Below are positions 22,556 through 32,324 of a stretch of 64,000 nt of DNA, one piece after another. The notes beneath the pieces were generated by a model. It saw only the letters and a list, made by a program, of their open reading frames with translations. It made no database searches and was not told where the DNA came from. The stretch comes from Persicaria tinctoria (lineage: Eukaryota > Streptophyta > Magnoliopsida > Caryophyllales > Polygonaceae), in assembly GCA_037127255.1 (NCBI GenBank), contig JBANSL010000008.1, forward strand, positions 38,453,373 through 38,517,372, given 5' to 3'. Numbering within the stretch: the stretch's first letter is position 1; each line of letters begins with the position of its first letter. The position numbers were made by a program, and so were the translations under genes.

Positions 22556-23704
22556 TTATTGCTGAGGTCTGAAATTGGGTCCTCCTTGTGGATTGAAAGG
22601 GGCTTGGTTATTACCATAGCCATACCCCTGGTAACCTGCATTATAGTTGTTATTGTATTGATTGGGATTAGCATAGTTACCATACCTGGGTCGCTGAGGA
22701 ACAAAGTTCCCCATGGCATTCAGCTCTACCTGTGGCTCCTGCAGGATTGGACAAGTGTCTGTCGGGTGATAAGGATCGGCGCAAATGCCACATGCCTTAA
22801 GTTGTTGTGGGGTTCCTTGTAGCATGAACCTTTTCATCATATCTTTCAATTCAGCCACATCGCTATGTAAAGCGGAAGTTGAGGCGTCAACAGCGAGTAC
22901 CCCTCTAGCATGAAGTCCCTTGCTGAATTGCCTAGAGCCATCAGCCAACTCTGTAAACACCTCCCAAGCAGCATTGGGTGTTTTGTTCAAGATGCTGCCT
23001 CCACAGGTAGAGTTCACCGTCTTGCGCTCCTCGTCAAGCAATCCATTGAATAGAAAGAGCACTAAATCCTTCTTTGAAAAATCATGGTGGGGGCAACTAG
23101 AGCAAAGCTTCTTGAAGCGCTCAAAGTACTCGTAGAGTGTCTCTGTAGCTTTTTGGTCAATACTGCTGATGTCCTTTTTCAGACTGTTCAATTTGGTTGC
23201 AGGAAAGTACTTTTCCAGAAAGAGACGCTTCAACTGTATCCATGTTGTTGCACTACCTGGTGGCAAGTAGTAGAACCACTCATTAGCATCGTCCTTAAGC
23301 GAAAAGGGGAATGCCCTCAACTTGATTTGCTCCTCTGTGACGTTGCCTGGTTTCATTCCTACCACGACAGTATGGAACTCAAATAAGTGCTTGTGGGGGT
23401 CCTCACCACTCAACCCATGGAATTTGGGTAAGAGATGAACCACCCCAGACTTTAGCTCAAAATTGTTGCCATCAGCAAGTTCAGGAAACTCGATAGCCAA
23501 TGGTTGTTGGGCTAAGTTTGGTGTGGTGAGCTCCTTCAGCGTTCGATTATCCTCGTTACCAGCCATCTCTATACTCTCTTCTTCTCCTTGATCGAAAGGT
23601 AACTCGCGAAAGCGATCACGAGCTTCTCGCCTCAATCTAAAGAGAGTCCTCTCAATCTCCGAATCTAAAGACAATAGAGATGAGTTAGTAGCACGAGTGT
23701 GGAC
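22556..23704 (-). pseudogene. Athila gag
   Basis: The likely start is the ATG giving MVHTRATNSSLLSLDSEIER. The gag core follows (FPFSLKDDANEWFYYLPPGS, WIQLKRLFLEKYFPATKLN, TLYEYFERFKKLCSSCPHH), then a Cys-X2-Cys-X4-His-like remnant (CGICADPYHPTDTC) and an Asn/Gly/Tyr/Gln-rich tail. It forms the nucleocapsid-like particle. The reading frame ends at TAA 22556-22558 within a Gln-rich run, and the same frame continues as pol, so the stop is best read as a CAA-to-TAA nonsense change in one gag-pol ORF. Confidence 0.9.
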
Positions 23705-23763
23705 CATATAAGTGGTCCACACAAAAATTAGCAATTAAAACAACACAAGAATTCAATCAGAAA

Positions 23764-23781
23764 TCCCCAGCAACGGCGCCA
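23764..23781 (-). other. Primer-binding site, tRNA-Asp type
   Basis: The minus strand reads TGGCGCCGTTGCTGGGGA, which matches the tRNA-Asp PBS of Athila/Tat elements with one difference. It lies four bases inside the LTR at 23786-25035 and fixes the element orientation. Confidence 0.92.
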
Positions 23782-23785
23782 AATT

Positions 23786-25035
23786 TGACAAGAGGAAAAC
23801 ATGTCGTTGTTCTTGCCAAAGAATACTCAAACTCACTAACTAGTATAGCGTGCAAGTAAGAGATCGATCCACATGGAAATCTATTAAATTCAAGTCTAAT
23901 TATAATTGCTAAGAGAGAAAATGGGGAGTTTTTAGTGTGAAAAGATCTGCCTTTTAGCAAAGCAGAGACAAGCAAACAAAGTAAATTGATTGTAAAATTC
24001 AGTTGAGGGAAATAGGTTCACCTACAATTTATCACTTCGATTGATGAATTCGATCCTTGTTTCAGCCTCTAGTTCTTGTCTTTTCCTATCAATGTCCTTG
24101 TCTAGATCTTAGGTAAATTACTAGTCCTACGAGCCCTAGCAATCCTTATCTCTAAATAACCCTAACACGGTTAAGATTTAACCTAGAGATAGCATTAAGA
24201 TTATGAATTAACCAAGGTACATGCAATATCAAGCTACGAGTCGATATTTAACATATATTCAACTTCTTACACATCCAATTAGTCCTACGAGTCCTAAAGG
24301 GATATGATTTCTACTTGGGTTAAGGTTCGCTACGAGGAATCTACAAAACCCTAGCAATTGAATGAATCCACTCGAACTAGTCGGCCAGGCCAGAGAGAAT
24401 AAAACACATTCAAGCAATTAAGCACAAGGAAGTCAAAACATTGCAATAGGAATAAGAACTAGATTAAGAAACTCACAATTCAACAATCAAAGATCCAAAC
24501 TGTAGGCGAAACCTCGAGAGTTTAGTTGCTCATGCTCAACAGCGCTCTCAACAATGGTGTAAAGTGCATAAGGTGAATGAATAGAATAACTAGAAAAACC
24601 TTAAATAGTCTAGAGAAATTCGGCCCAAAATAGTTTAATGAAAACCCTAAGTAAAGTCCGCTTCCGATGACCAGCTACTGTACGGGCCACGGGGCGGCCA
24701 GGCCAGGCCGCGGGGCGGCCGACGATTATGCGAACTCCTCCGTTTCTCCTTCAAGCTGCGGGGCGGCCATAGATACTGTGGGGCGTCCTGCGATTCTTCC
24801 GAGCTTCCTCCTCTTCGTCTCCAGCAGCTCCTAAGTCCTTCTTTAACTTGTTTCCGCTCTTTTCACTACCATTTCACCTCCAATCTACTGTTCCTGAAAT
24901 AAACCATAAAATCATGTAGATTCCGCCTCTTCTAACTCAACAAGTGAAAATGCAAATTCAACTAAATAAATGCAATATTCACACCTAAATAATGCTAAAT
25001 GCAATCTATTATGCAACACTAAATATGCTCTATCA
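23786..25035 (-). repeat. Athila LTR (5' LTR in element sense)
   Basis: A 1,250-bp partner of 13403-14652. It is followed by the second TSD copy CCAAT, after which the copia LTR resumes. Confidence 0.95.
24685..24768. repeat. GC-hairpin cluster 6 (right LTR)
   Basis: Counterpart of cluster 1: units at 24685, 24706 and 24754, with the first and third each carrying one C/G-to-T/A type change (GGCCAC, GCTGCG). The decay is as expected for methylated CpG/CHG sites. Confidence 0.9.
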
Positions 25036-25040
25036 CCAAT

Positions 25041-25155
25041 CTCGTGTTGATTGTGCATAACTCGAATCGTTCTAGATTCGAGCACTATCGGGTTGGAATC
25101 GGAGCAAATCGAAACTGCGACCTAATCGAAAACGCTTCATCATATCGGAATTACA
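25041..25155 (+). repeat. Copia 5' LTR, part after the Athila insertion
   Basis: It continues the LTR cut at 13402. It starts CTCGTGTTGATTG as in the right LTR at 29868 and ends GGAATTACA, next to the PBS. Confidence 0.9.
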
Positions 25156-25158
25156 AAG

Positions 25159-25170
25159 TGGAATCAGAGC
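25159..25170 (+). other. Copia primer-binding site
   Basis: TGGAATCAGAGC differs by one base from the usual initiator tRNA-Met complement. It lies 3 bases inside the LTR end. Confidence 0.8.
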
Positions 25171-25701
25171 GAGGTTCCCTTTGGTTCTGGGATTATCCGC
25201 TGTGTGTCTCTGTTTGCTACTGATCCCGGTTCTTCATTGCGTTTTTTCCAGGGTTTCTGTTCGTGTCTTTCGATTTCTTGGTTGTGCAACTACCTTTTTT
25301 TTTTTCTTCTAATTCTTGGATTTATCTGTTGTAGTTTTGCTGAGAACGTTTCTAATTGTGATTTTTTCAGTTTGCATATGCTGCGTTTTTATGTTGATTC
25401 ATGTTTGTATAATCTGATAGGTTAAGGTTTGCAGATTGGAGATTTAAAATCTTAATGGAATTGTTCTTGTTAAGTAGACTAGGTTGAGTATATCCTTCTT
25501 GTGTACAGCTGAGTGTTCTCTCTCTTGATTTGCCCTTAGCCAACTTAGAAACTAGTACTTGTCTTGTAATTGTTGCATGGTTGCAGTTCTTGTATAAGCT
25601 TGCACAATTAACTAATTCTTGATCTATTTTGTTAAATAGTCTAGAATCTCTCAAGTCTTGTTGAGTGCATTTATACTTCTGTTAAGAGTTGAGCTTGTCA
25701 A

Positions 25702-26553
25702 GTGTTTATGATGACAGAAAGCTTTGTGAAGATCAAGCCATTTGATGGCTCCACAGACTTTGCAATGTGGCAAATTAAGATGAAAGCAATGCTGATTAAG
25801 GAGAAGTGCTGGAAGGCAGTCATTGATGACTATCCTGAAGATGCCGACAAGGCTAAGAGGATAGAGATGGATGAAATGGCTCACTCGGAAATTCTAATCA
25901 GGTTATCTGATGAAGTCGCAAGGCAGGTAATATCTTGCAAAACTTCAAAAGCTCTTTGGGATGCCTTAGAGTCTTTGCTTTTGGTTAAATCCATGCCCAG
26001 CCGTATATCTTTGTTGCGTAGATTATTTACCTTCAAGATGAATGTAAATGATTCTTTGCAAGACAACATTGATAGATTTTTGAAAATGACTCAAGATTTG
26101 GAAAGATGTGATGACAAAATTAAGGATTCTCATCTTGCTATACTTTTGTTGAATTCTTTGCCTGCTGAATTTGATAATTTTCGAGATGTCATTCAGTTTA
26201 GCAGTGATAATTTGACTAAGAAGAGGATCATTGAGTCTGTCATTGAAAAGAATGAGATCCTCGAGGTTTTCAAGACCGAAAATGGGTCTAAACTCGAGGA
26301 CAAAACTGAAACTGCCTTGCACATTTACTCTAGACCTGACAATAAGGACAAAGGTAAGCATAATTCTTCTGATAAACAATCTGGTTATGGTAAGTGCTAC
26401 TATTGTGGTGAAATAGGGCATTTTAAAAGAGATTGTGAGAAAAAGAAGGATGATGTCATGAAAAAGAAATCTAAAGCTTCTAATTTGCTTGAAAATCTGA
26501 AGCTTCTAATTTGCTTGAATATGGTGGTTATTCTAGAGAGCTTCTCATGCTAG
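25702..26553 (+). pseudogene. Copia gag with zinc knuckle
   Basis: Residues 1-180 form the UBN2-type copia gag domain (KPFDGSTDFAMWQIKMKAML, ALWDALESLLL, LAILLLNSLPAEFDNF). A zinc knuckle follows at about 233-246 (CYYCGEIGHFKRDC). The frame changes near 26510 because a 26-bp stretch beginning AAGCTTCTAATTTGC is tandemly duplicated (26476-26527), which shifts it by two. The protease is read in the next frame. Leader sequence 25171-25701 has no gene. Confidence 0.9.
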
Positions 26554-27023
26554 ACTACAGGTATGATTATGATTGTTGGATTTTGGATTCAGGTTGTACA
26601 ATGCATGCTACACCTTATAAAAATTTGTTTGAGTCTTTAAATGAATTTGAGGGTGGTAATGTTGTACTTGGTGATCATACTTGCTTGTCTGTTAAGGGTA
26701 TTTGTTCAGTACCCCTTAGATTGCATGATGGGAAGGTGAGGGTTCTTCAGTAGGTGAGATGGATCCCTGACCTCAAGAACAACCTCATCTCTGAAAGTAT
26801 GTTGGAGGACTTGAATTGCAGGATTACATCACAAAATGGAATAAGGAAAGTCATTAAAAATGGCAAAACCTTTATAAGAAATATTAAGAAGGGAGGTCTT
26901 TGTTATGTTATAGGATCTCCTATCTTAAGCACTTCTAGAAATTTTGTGAATCACCTCAGTTCAACTCAAACCAACATACTTGTACCAAATAAACTAACTA
27001 TTTCAATAGAGCATGAAGTGTAG
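26511..27023 (+). pseudogene. Copia protease region
   Basis: It starts after the frameshift and contains the aspartic protease motif CWILDSGCTMHATP near residue 30 and LKNNLISESMLEDLNC further on, as in copia pre-integrase regions. One in-frame TAG (26751-26753) follows VRVLQ and another ends the stretch at 27021-27023. Both could arise from CAG by a single C-to-T change. Where the integrase zinc finger is expected, the sequence runs instead into an unrelated Lys/Glu-rich region. Confidence 0.8.
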
Positions 27024-27818
27024 GCAAGTGAAAAGGAAAAAGTAGGTAATGCAGGAAAGTTGCTGGAAAGAACTGAGGTGGGAGAGAGCCCAACTGTTGG
27101 AAAAAAAAAATTGGTGATAGAGGATGAGAGTGAGGCACTTCACATCTCAGGGCAGCAACTTGACAAGTCAGAAAAAGGCTTGGGAAAGCAAGTAGTAGCT
27201 GTGGAAAATTCACCAAAGCCAAAGCAAAAGAAGGATGACAAAGGTCATGGTCTAATTCAGCTAAGTGGTCCTGGAAATGGAGGAAATGCCCCTGCTGAAC
27301 TAAGAGGGCATGGAAGCAATACACAAAGGCTACACACTAACACATTAGGTGGGAGAGTAATTTTGGTAAGATCTTCTAAATCTTCTGATATGCATTGTTC
27401 TGATTTTATTATGATTGGTGATATGCTTGTGAATGTACATTCTGATATAGGTAGAAATTTATCTACTGACTTGCTTGGTGATAACTCTCATGTTTATGTG
27501 AAAACTGAACCTGAGTTGCATGCTTCTAAGTCTTTTGATAAATCTACCACCATATCTGCTAGAGTGCATAAACTGTCTAACCATGATAATCATAATAAAA
27601 GGGTGCATGATCTAGTTGATTTTATGCTTGCTGGTTATGGGTTGAAAAGTTTGGATGATAAGAACTTGCCTTGTGATGTGTTAGAGCGTGTTTTGATGCT
27701 TGCTTGTAAGAAACTGGTTACTGAAATAAGCATGAGTCCTCAAGGACACAAGTATGCTTTATTTCCTAGTTGTTTACACAAGGTTCTAACCTTAAGAGCA
27801 AAGTTTGATATTGCCTAA
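27024..27818 (+). pseudogene. Unidentified C-terminal region replacing copia pol
   Basis: It lies in the same frame as the protease after the TAG at 27021, open for about 264 codons. A charged N-terminal part (KEKVGN..., SPKPKQKKDDKGHG) leads to a Ser/Asp-rich middle and a more compact C-terminus (VHDLVDFMLAGYGLKSLDD, DVLERVLMLACKKLVTEIS, PSCLHKVLTLRAKFDIA). I do not recognise it and see no integrase, RT or RNase H motif. The position suggests a gag-PR-X polyprotein in which X replaced pol. It could be transduced host sequence or a diverged element-specific domain. Confidence 0.6.
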
Positions 27819-28027
27819 CTCTATGTTATTTTTTGTTGGGATTATTGGTGGTATTAATCAATGGCTGAATTGCAGGAAATGTCTCATTGAAGAGGTTAGG
27901 GATAGACTCCCGAAACACTAAGTGGTTTGGAGGGGGGGGGGGGGGGGCGCTGATGGAATTCCCGTGTGTGCAATATGTTTTTTATGTTTCTGTTTCTTTA
28001 CTTGTAAACTAGAACTAAGAGGGCAAT
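27819..28027 (+). other. Copia 3' untranslated segment with G-tract
   Basis: It contains a run of about 16 G (27931-27947) and ends in AAGAGGGCAAT, a plausible polypurine tract abutting the right LTR. Confidence 0.6.
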
Positions 28028-29957
28028 TGTTAGGATTTGTAATTCTAGTTTGTCCTTTGTATTCTTAGTGATGTGGGTCAAGATGGCCTTCTGTGGGTCA
28101 AACAACGATCTTGATCCTGGCGACGACTCGAGGACGAGTCGATTTCAAATGGAGGAGAATGATGTCATCCTCAAGCGGAAGAAGAAGGCTCCACCTTGGG
28201 AGTCGTTAAAGAAACGACGTTAATTATTTGATTAATTATTATTTTATGCAATTAGATTAATAATGTACAAGATTATATCTCCTCTAGATATATCTTGTTC
28301 CCTAAGTTTTAGAATTATATCTTCTTAAGATTTATTTATCTTTAAGTTATTTCATTTATCTTAGATAGAATTAAATCTATCCAAACCCCTTTCCTTTGCA
28401 AGGAAGGATTGGTTAGATCTCTTAGAACTTTATTATAAATTCATGTTACACCCTTTGAATTTAATCAGATTGAATTAGAATTGAAGAAACCCTTAACGGA
28501 ATTAGGGTTCTTCGATTATCAATCCAAAGGCTATCGTTACCTTTATGTTCTAATACCTTTCGGCAACCAATCAACCTCCGTCACCAGCCCTTCACAATCA
28601 CCATCACTGTCTTTAACCAATCATCATCATCATCGTTCTTCAACCATCCCCGAGACCAAACACAGCGCCAGTCGTCGGCATAGTCCCTGGACACCGGCGG
28701 CAAGAAAGGAGAGCGCTTGGTGTCCTCGGCATCGGCTCCATAGGCTTCGGCGCCTAGCGCCAGGACCGCCTCGACTCTCGCTCTCGTCCCAATGGCCACG
28801 CTCGCAGGGTCCCTCGGCGCCGTCGCCGCAAGCACGCGGAACCTTTGGTGTCGCTCGCAGCGCTCGCCCTCGTTCGCCAGTCTTCGATCGCGGATCATCG
28901 GCTTCGCCCCAGCGAGTACTCCAGGCTCCTCGCGCGCCAGTCCGCGAACACCTTGTCCCGCGCTCGCCGCACCAGCATCCGTGTCCCTCGCATTCCTTTG
29001 CTTTCTTTCACTGTTACTAATTTGCAAGTTAGAATTAATTAGTTTAATTAGTCCATCGATAGCTGTTAGTTGCTTAGTTTTCTTAACTTATAAACTGTTA
29101 CCTTTTGTTAGCTTTAGTTTAGTTAAGTTTAGACCGTAGCTTAATTAGTTAATAACTAGTTTAGTTAGTTTTTGTCGAATCATCAAGAAATCAAGGAGCA
29201 TAAGCAAGATCACGCTTTTAGTTTAGCAATTGGCCGGCCTAGCCGATTGCTATACATCACTTAGTTTGTACAAGTCTCTCTGTAATTAGTTTGTTTATAG
29301 GTTGCCTTTGTATTGTGTAAAAGGGAGTGATACTTTTAGTCTTCGTTGGTGTAGAAGACTGAAGGCTCAAATTGGGCCAAAAGCCCATGTGTTTCAGTCC
29401 ATGTTGACAATCCACTTACTGCAGCATGAGTAAAGCTGTTTGGAGCTTGTACGCAGCTTTTGACAACTGACTTTGACACCATCCACGCATCAACTGTAAC
29501 AACTACAAATGGAGAGTTCGTCGAGCAACAGAGTATGACAACTGAAAGCACAGAGAGAGAAACAAAAGGGGAAAGAAAGAGAGCAAGAGAGAAGAAAGCA
29601 AAGGGCGAGTCGATGAAGAACTCAAAGCGGTGAAGAAGATCCAAGGGCGATTGGATCGGGAAGATGAACGACTGCAAGGAGAGTCCCTGGTTCGCGATTG
29701 TGGCTGCGAGGTTCAGCAGCGGGAAATCGGGGATGTCGACTTCACTGAAGGCTTAGCGACAAGGAGGTTTTTTTTGGTTATTTGTCTGGTTTTATTTTGT
29801 ATTTGTTTTCTTGTACTCTTTTTAGAAATAAATCGGTGCATACCGGATCTCTCTTGAGACCAATCTCGTGTTGATTGTGTATAACTCGAATCGTTCTAGA
29901 TTCGAGCACGATCGGGTTGAAATGGGACCAAATCGAAACTGTTTCATCGTAATTACA
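28028..29957 (+). repeat. Copia 3' LTR, split by a solo-LTR-like insert
   Basis: It starts TGTTAGGATTT and ends GTAATTACA. After removal of 28069-29259 and one CTTAG it is 734 bp. It contains a ~35-bp segment (GCCCATGTGTTTCAG...) missing from the left LTR. Confidence 0.9.
28069..29259. mobile_element. Solo LTR or internally deleted LTR element
   Basis: A 1,191-bp insert beginning TGATGTGGG and ending ATACATCA, flanked by TSD CTTAG (28064-28068, 29260-29264). A second TGATGT start occurs at 28160, directly after a purine-rich AAATGGAGGAGAA. One reading is therefore a few bases of the 5' LTR, a deletion, the 3' internal end with PPT, and a complete ~1.1-kb 3' LTR. The open frame at 28481-29020 is GC-rich LTR sequence without recognisable domains. 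Confidence 0.8.
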
Positions 29958-29962
29958 AACTT

Positions 29963-30554
29963 GTATTTTTACAAATTTATTTATATATTAGTGAGATGCT
30001 TTGTTCTTTTTTTTTTGTGCAAATGAGATCGATGTTTTCACATGATCAATTTTGGTAAATTTTACATTTGAACCAAAAAAAATAGGGATCTTTTCCACCA
30101 AACAACTTTTTAACTTGTGTATTGTATTTATAATTTATCTAAACCTTGCTCTTCATTTACTCTATTTTAACAAAACCACCTCTTCAGTCTAAATATTGAA
30201 AATCGAAAAAACCCATTTCAACAACATCCTTGGTTTTATGCATATCTTGACAAATTTATTAAGTCAGAATCAAGTACAATCCCAACTTGGATTTGCCCAC
30301 TAGAGTCTCTAATAGTAAAACCAAGATCTTCAAATGTAAAGATGTGTCATTTTCTGAATATTTAAGGTCAAGAGGAGATAATTTGAAAATAATCAATGAT
30401 ATTGTTACAAGTTTACACATTTTATTTTATTATCTTATCCGACCCGTTCCATATTTGAGGACATAAATAAATAAATAAATAATCCAAAGAGGAACAGTGG
30501 CGGGAGTGGCGGGTTGCTGTTCCCTTTCCCCCCGAAACACAGCGCCTAAACTTT
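29963..30554. other. AT-rich spacer, no gene seen
   Basis: Host DNA right of the copia TSD. There are no ORFs with domain signal. An ATAA repeat is at 30464-30481. Confidence 0.6.
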
Positions 30555-30894
30555 GACGGTTAAATTGGAATTTTGTTTCATAATGGCCAAAAAAAAGTGA
30601 AAAAAAATTGGAAAGTAGCCGAAAATCTAAAACATTTTGCGATTTAGCCAAAACAGGGTAGAGTCGCTAAACAGCGACTCTACTCAAACTTTTTAAAAAA
30701 AATAACAAAATAATAAAGTCGTTGTTTCAAACAGCGACTTTAAATTATTTTTTTGTTAAAATTTATAATTAAAAAGAAAAAAGAGAAAAAAAAATGTAAA
30801 TATAGGTAAAGTCGCTGTTTTAAACAGCGACTCTACATATTTATATAAAAAAAAATGAAAAAGAGAGAGAATGAGAGGGTAGAGTATAGGAGAC

Positions 30895-31169
30895 GGAAAA
30901 GGCTACACATACACTTGGTGTATGTATACACCAATTTTTTTTTATTGAAAATTTATTTTTCTAGGGTTCACCATTTAAAATTTAGGGTATCACTAGTGGT
31001 TATTAAATTTTTTAGTGTTTATTCTTTATAATAGGAGTATAATAGAGTTTTAAAGAAAAAATTCAGGATTAATTTTTACAATTTTAAAAGTAGTGGATAA
31101 ATTTTACAAATTTTTACACATGAAAAAAAGATACACCAACATACACCAAGTGTATGTGTATCATCCTCC
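30895..31169. mobile_element. Mutator-type MITE with 9-bp TSD
   Basis: The 275-bp element has inverted ends starting GGARRA and a perfect 21-bp block (30904-30924 against its complement near 31140-31160, core CACTTGGTGTATG). A perfect 9-bp TSD ATAGGAGAC lies at 30886-30894 and 31170-31178. TSD length points to the Mutator superfamily. Internal sequence is AT-rich and non-coding. Confidence 0.85.
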
Positions 31170-31387
31170 ATAGGAGACCGGAGAGAGACAATGAGAGAGA
31201 TGGGGCATGAGGGTACGGGTGGGTGGGTGTCAGACAAGTGGGCAGGGGGAGAGATAATTAAAAGAGAGAGGAGGAGTGATTAAGAGGGTCTGTCATTTTA
31301 TTTTTTTAATTAATAGAGAGTCGCTGTTGAATTTACAGTTTTTTTTGCACTCTTTCTTTTTAATTACGAATTTTATCTAAAAATATA

Positions 31388-31639
31388 CTCCCTCCGTTCG
31401 GTAAAACTTGTCATTTTAACTCTCCACACAACTTTTAATAAAATTAATAATTATACTTATTTTTTACTAATTTACCCTCAATTATTACTCTACTTTTTAT
31501 TTTATCAAAAACTACAACTCACAACACATCAATCAAATCAAGGACATTTTGGTAAAGTAAAAGCAAAAATACCTAAAATGACAAGTTTTTCCGAACAAAA
31601 ATAAAACTCTAAAACGACAAGTTTTGCCGAACGGAGGGA

Positions 31640-31640
<1 letters not shown>
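31388..31640. mobile_element. Stowaway (Tc1/mariner) MITE
   Basis: A 253-bp element with TIRs starting CTCCCTCCGTTCGG and flanked by TA (31386-31387, 31641-31642). The CTCCCTCCGT terminus is diagnostic of Stowaway. Confidence 0.93.

Positions 31641-31711
<71 letters not shown>
31641..31711. repeat. (TA)n microsatellite
   Basis: About 70 bp of uninterrupted TA adjacent to the Stowaway end. Confidence 0.95.
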
Positions 31712-31715
<4 letters not shown>

Positions 31716-32034
31716 GCTGTTTGTTATTTTATTATTTTTTAAAAAGTTTGGATAGAGTCGATGTTACCTGTTTTGACTAAATCGCAAAATAGTTTGGATT
31801 TTTGGCTACTTTTCAAATTTTTTTTTTTTTTTTTTTTTGGCTATTATGAAAAAAAAAAATTCATTAAATTGTCGGAATTAATGGGTCCCCCTTCACCCTA
31901 TTTGGATTTGTAGTGTTTCGATTTGTTGATCCGCAATTAGATCCGATTTTGGTTAAAGTATAAATATTTGTATAAGATGCGTGAAAATATACATAATTTT
32001 TTTTTAAAACAATTTACTTTATTGATGAAATGTA

Positions 32035-32311
32035 CTCCCTCATTCCAACAATAATACATGGCTTTTTAACCTCATGCATGTTAATTAAGGAACCTATTTT
32101 TACATCTTAAATCTCATCATTATTATTAAAGGTTAAAATAGTGATTGGAAGTTCAAGAGTTTTCTTTAATTTTTCCAAGAGTTTTATTTAATTTTAACAA
32201 GTAAAAAAGGTAGTAATTTTAGAGGTAATAAATACCTATACATCTAAAAGCCCATGTATTTTCGACAAAGTTTCAAGGCCTAAAAGGCCATGTATTTTTG
32301 GACGGAGGGAG
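32035..32311. mobile_element. Stowaway-like MITE
   Basis: A 277-bp element with ends CTCCCTCATTCC and GGACGGAGGGAG as inverted repeats (some mismatches), TA on both sides (32033-32034, 32312-32313), and an inner inverted repeat CATGGCTTTTTA/AAAAGGCCATG. Confidence 0.85.
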
Positions 32312-32324
32312 TATATTTTGAGGG

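Larger units (their letters stand above)
13403..25035 (-). mobile_element. Athila-type Ty3/gypsy retrotransposon
   Basis: An 11,633-bp minus-strand element inside the copia LTR, flanked by TSD CCAAT (13398-13402, 25036-25040). Both LTRs are exactly 1,250 bp, starting TGACAAGAGG and ending CTATCA. The PBS matches tRNA-Asp, which is typical of the Athila/Tat lineage, and the PPT is GTGTGGGGGAATT. Gag and pol share one frame broken by a single stop. A further ORF lies downstream of pol at the position of the Athila env-like gene. LTRs are similar (a few percent divergence at most by eye), so this is younger than the copia host. The element carries many copies of a GC-rich hairpin. Confidence 0.95.
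12815..29957 (+). mobile_element. Non-autonomous Ty1/copia element hosting two later insertions
   Basis: A plus-strand element with LTRs starting TGTTAGGATT and ending ATTACA, flanked by TSD AACTT (12810-12814, 29958-29962). Without the inserted Athila element and the solo-LTR insert it is about 4.3 kb. LTRs are ~703 and ~734 bp, the PBS is methionine-type, and the interior encodes copia gag, a protease and an unidentified C-terminal region. Integrase, RT and RNase H are absent, so it must have moved in trans, as proposed for gag-only (TR-GAG-like) elements. Confidence 0.9.
30555..31873. mobile_element. Terminal-inverted-repeat element with AGTCGCTGTTT palindromes
   Basis: Outer arms of ~170 bp (30555-30735 and 31710-31873) are inverted copies containing CATAATRGCCAAAAAA, AAAGTAGCCRAAAATC and TTTGCGATTTAG. 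Within them the motif AGTCGCTGTTT and its complement form repeated short palindromes (30662-30681, about 30719-30742, 30811-30831). No transposase and no sure TSD. Two other MITEs and a long TA run lie inside. Confidence 0.65.

Noticed and set aside
28481..29027. 179- and 148-codon frames
   Set aside because: They lie inside the solo LTR, are GC-rich, open on both strands, and show no domain.
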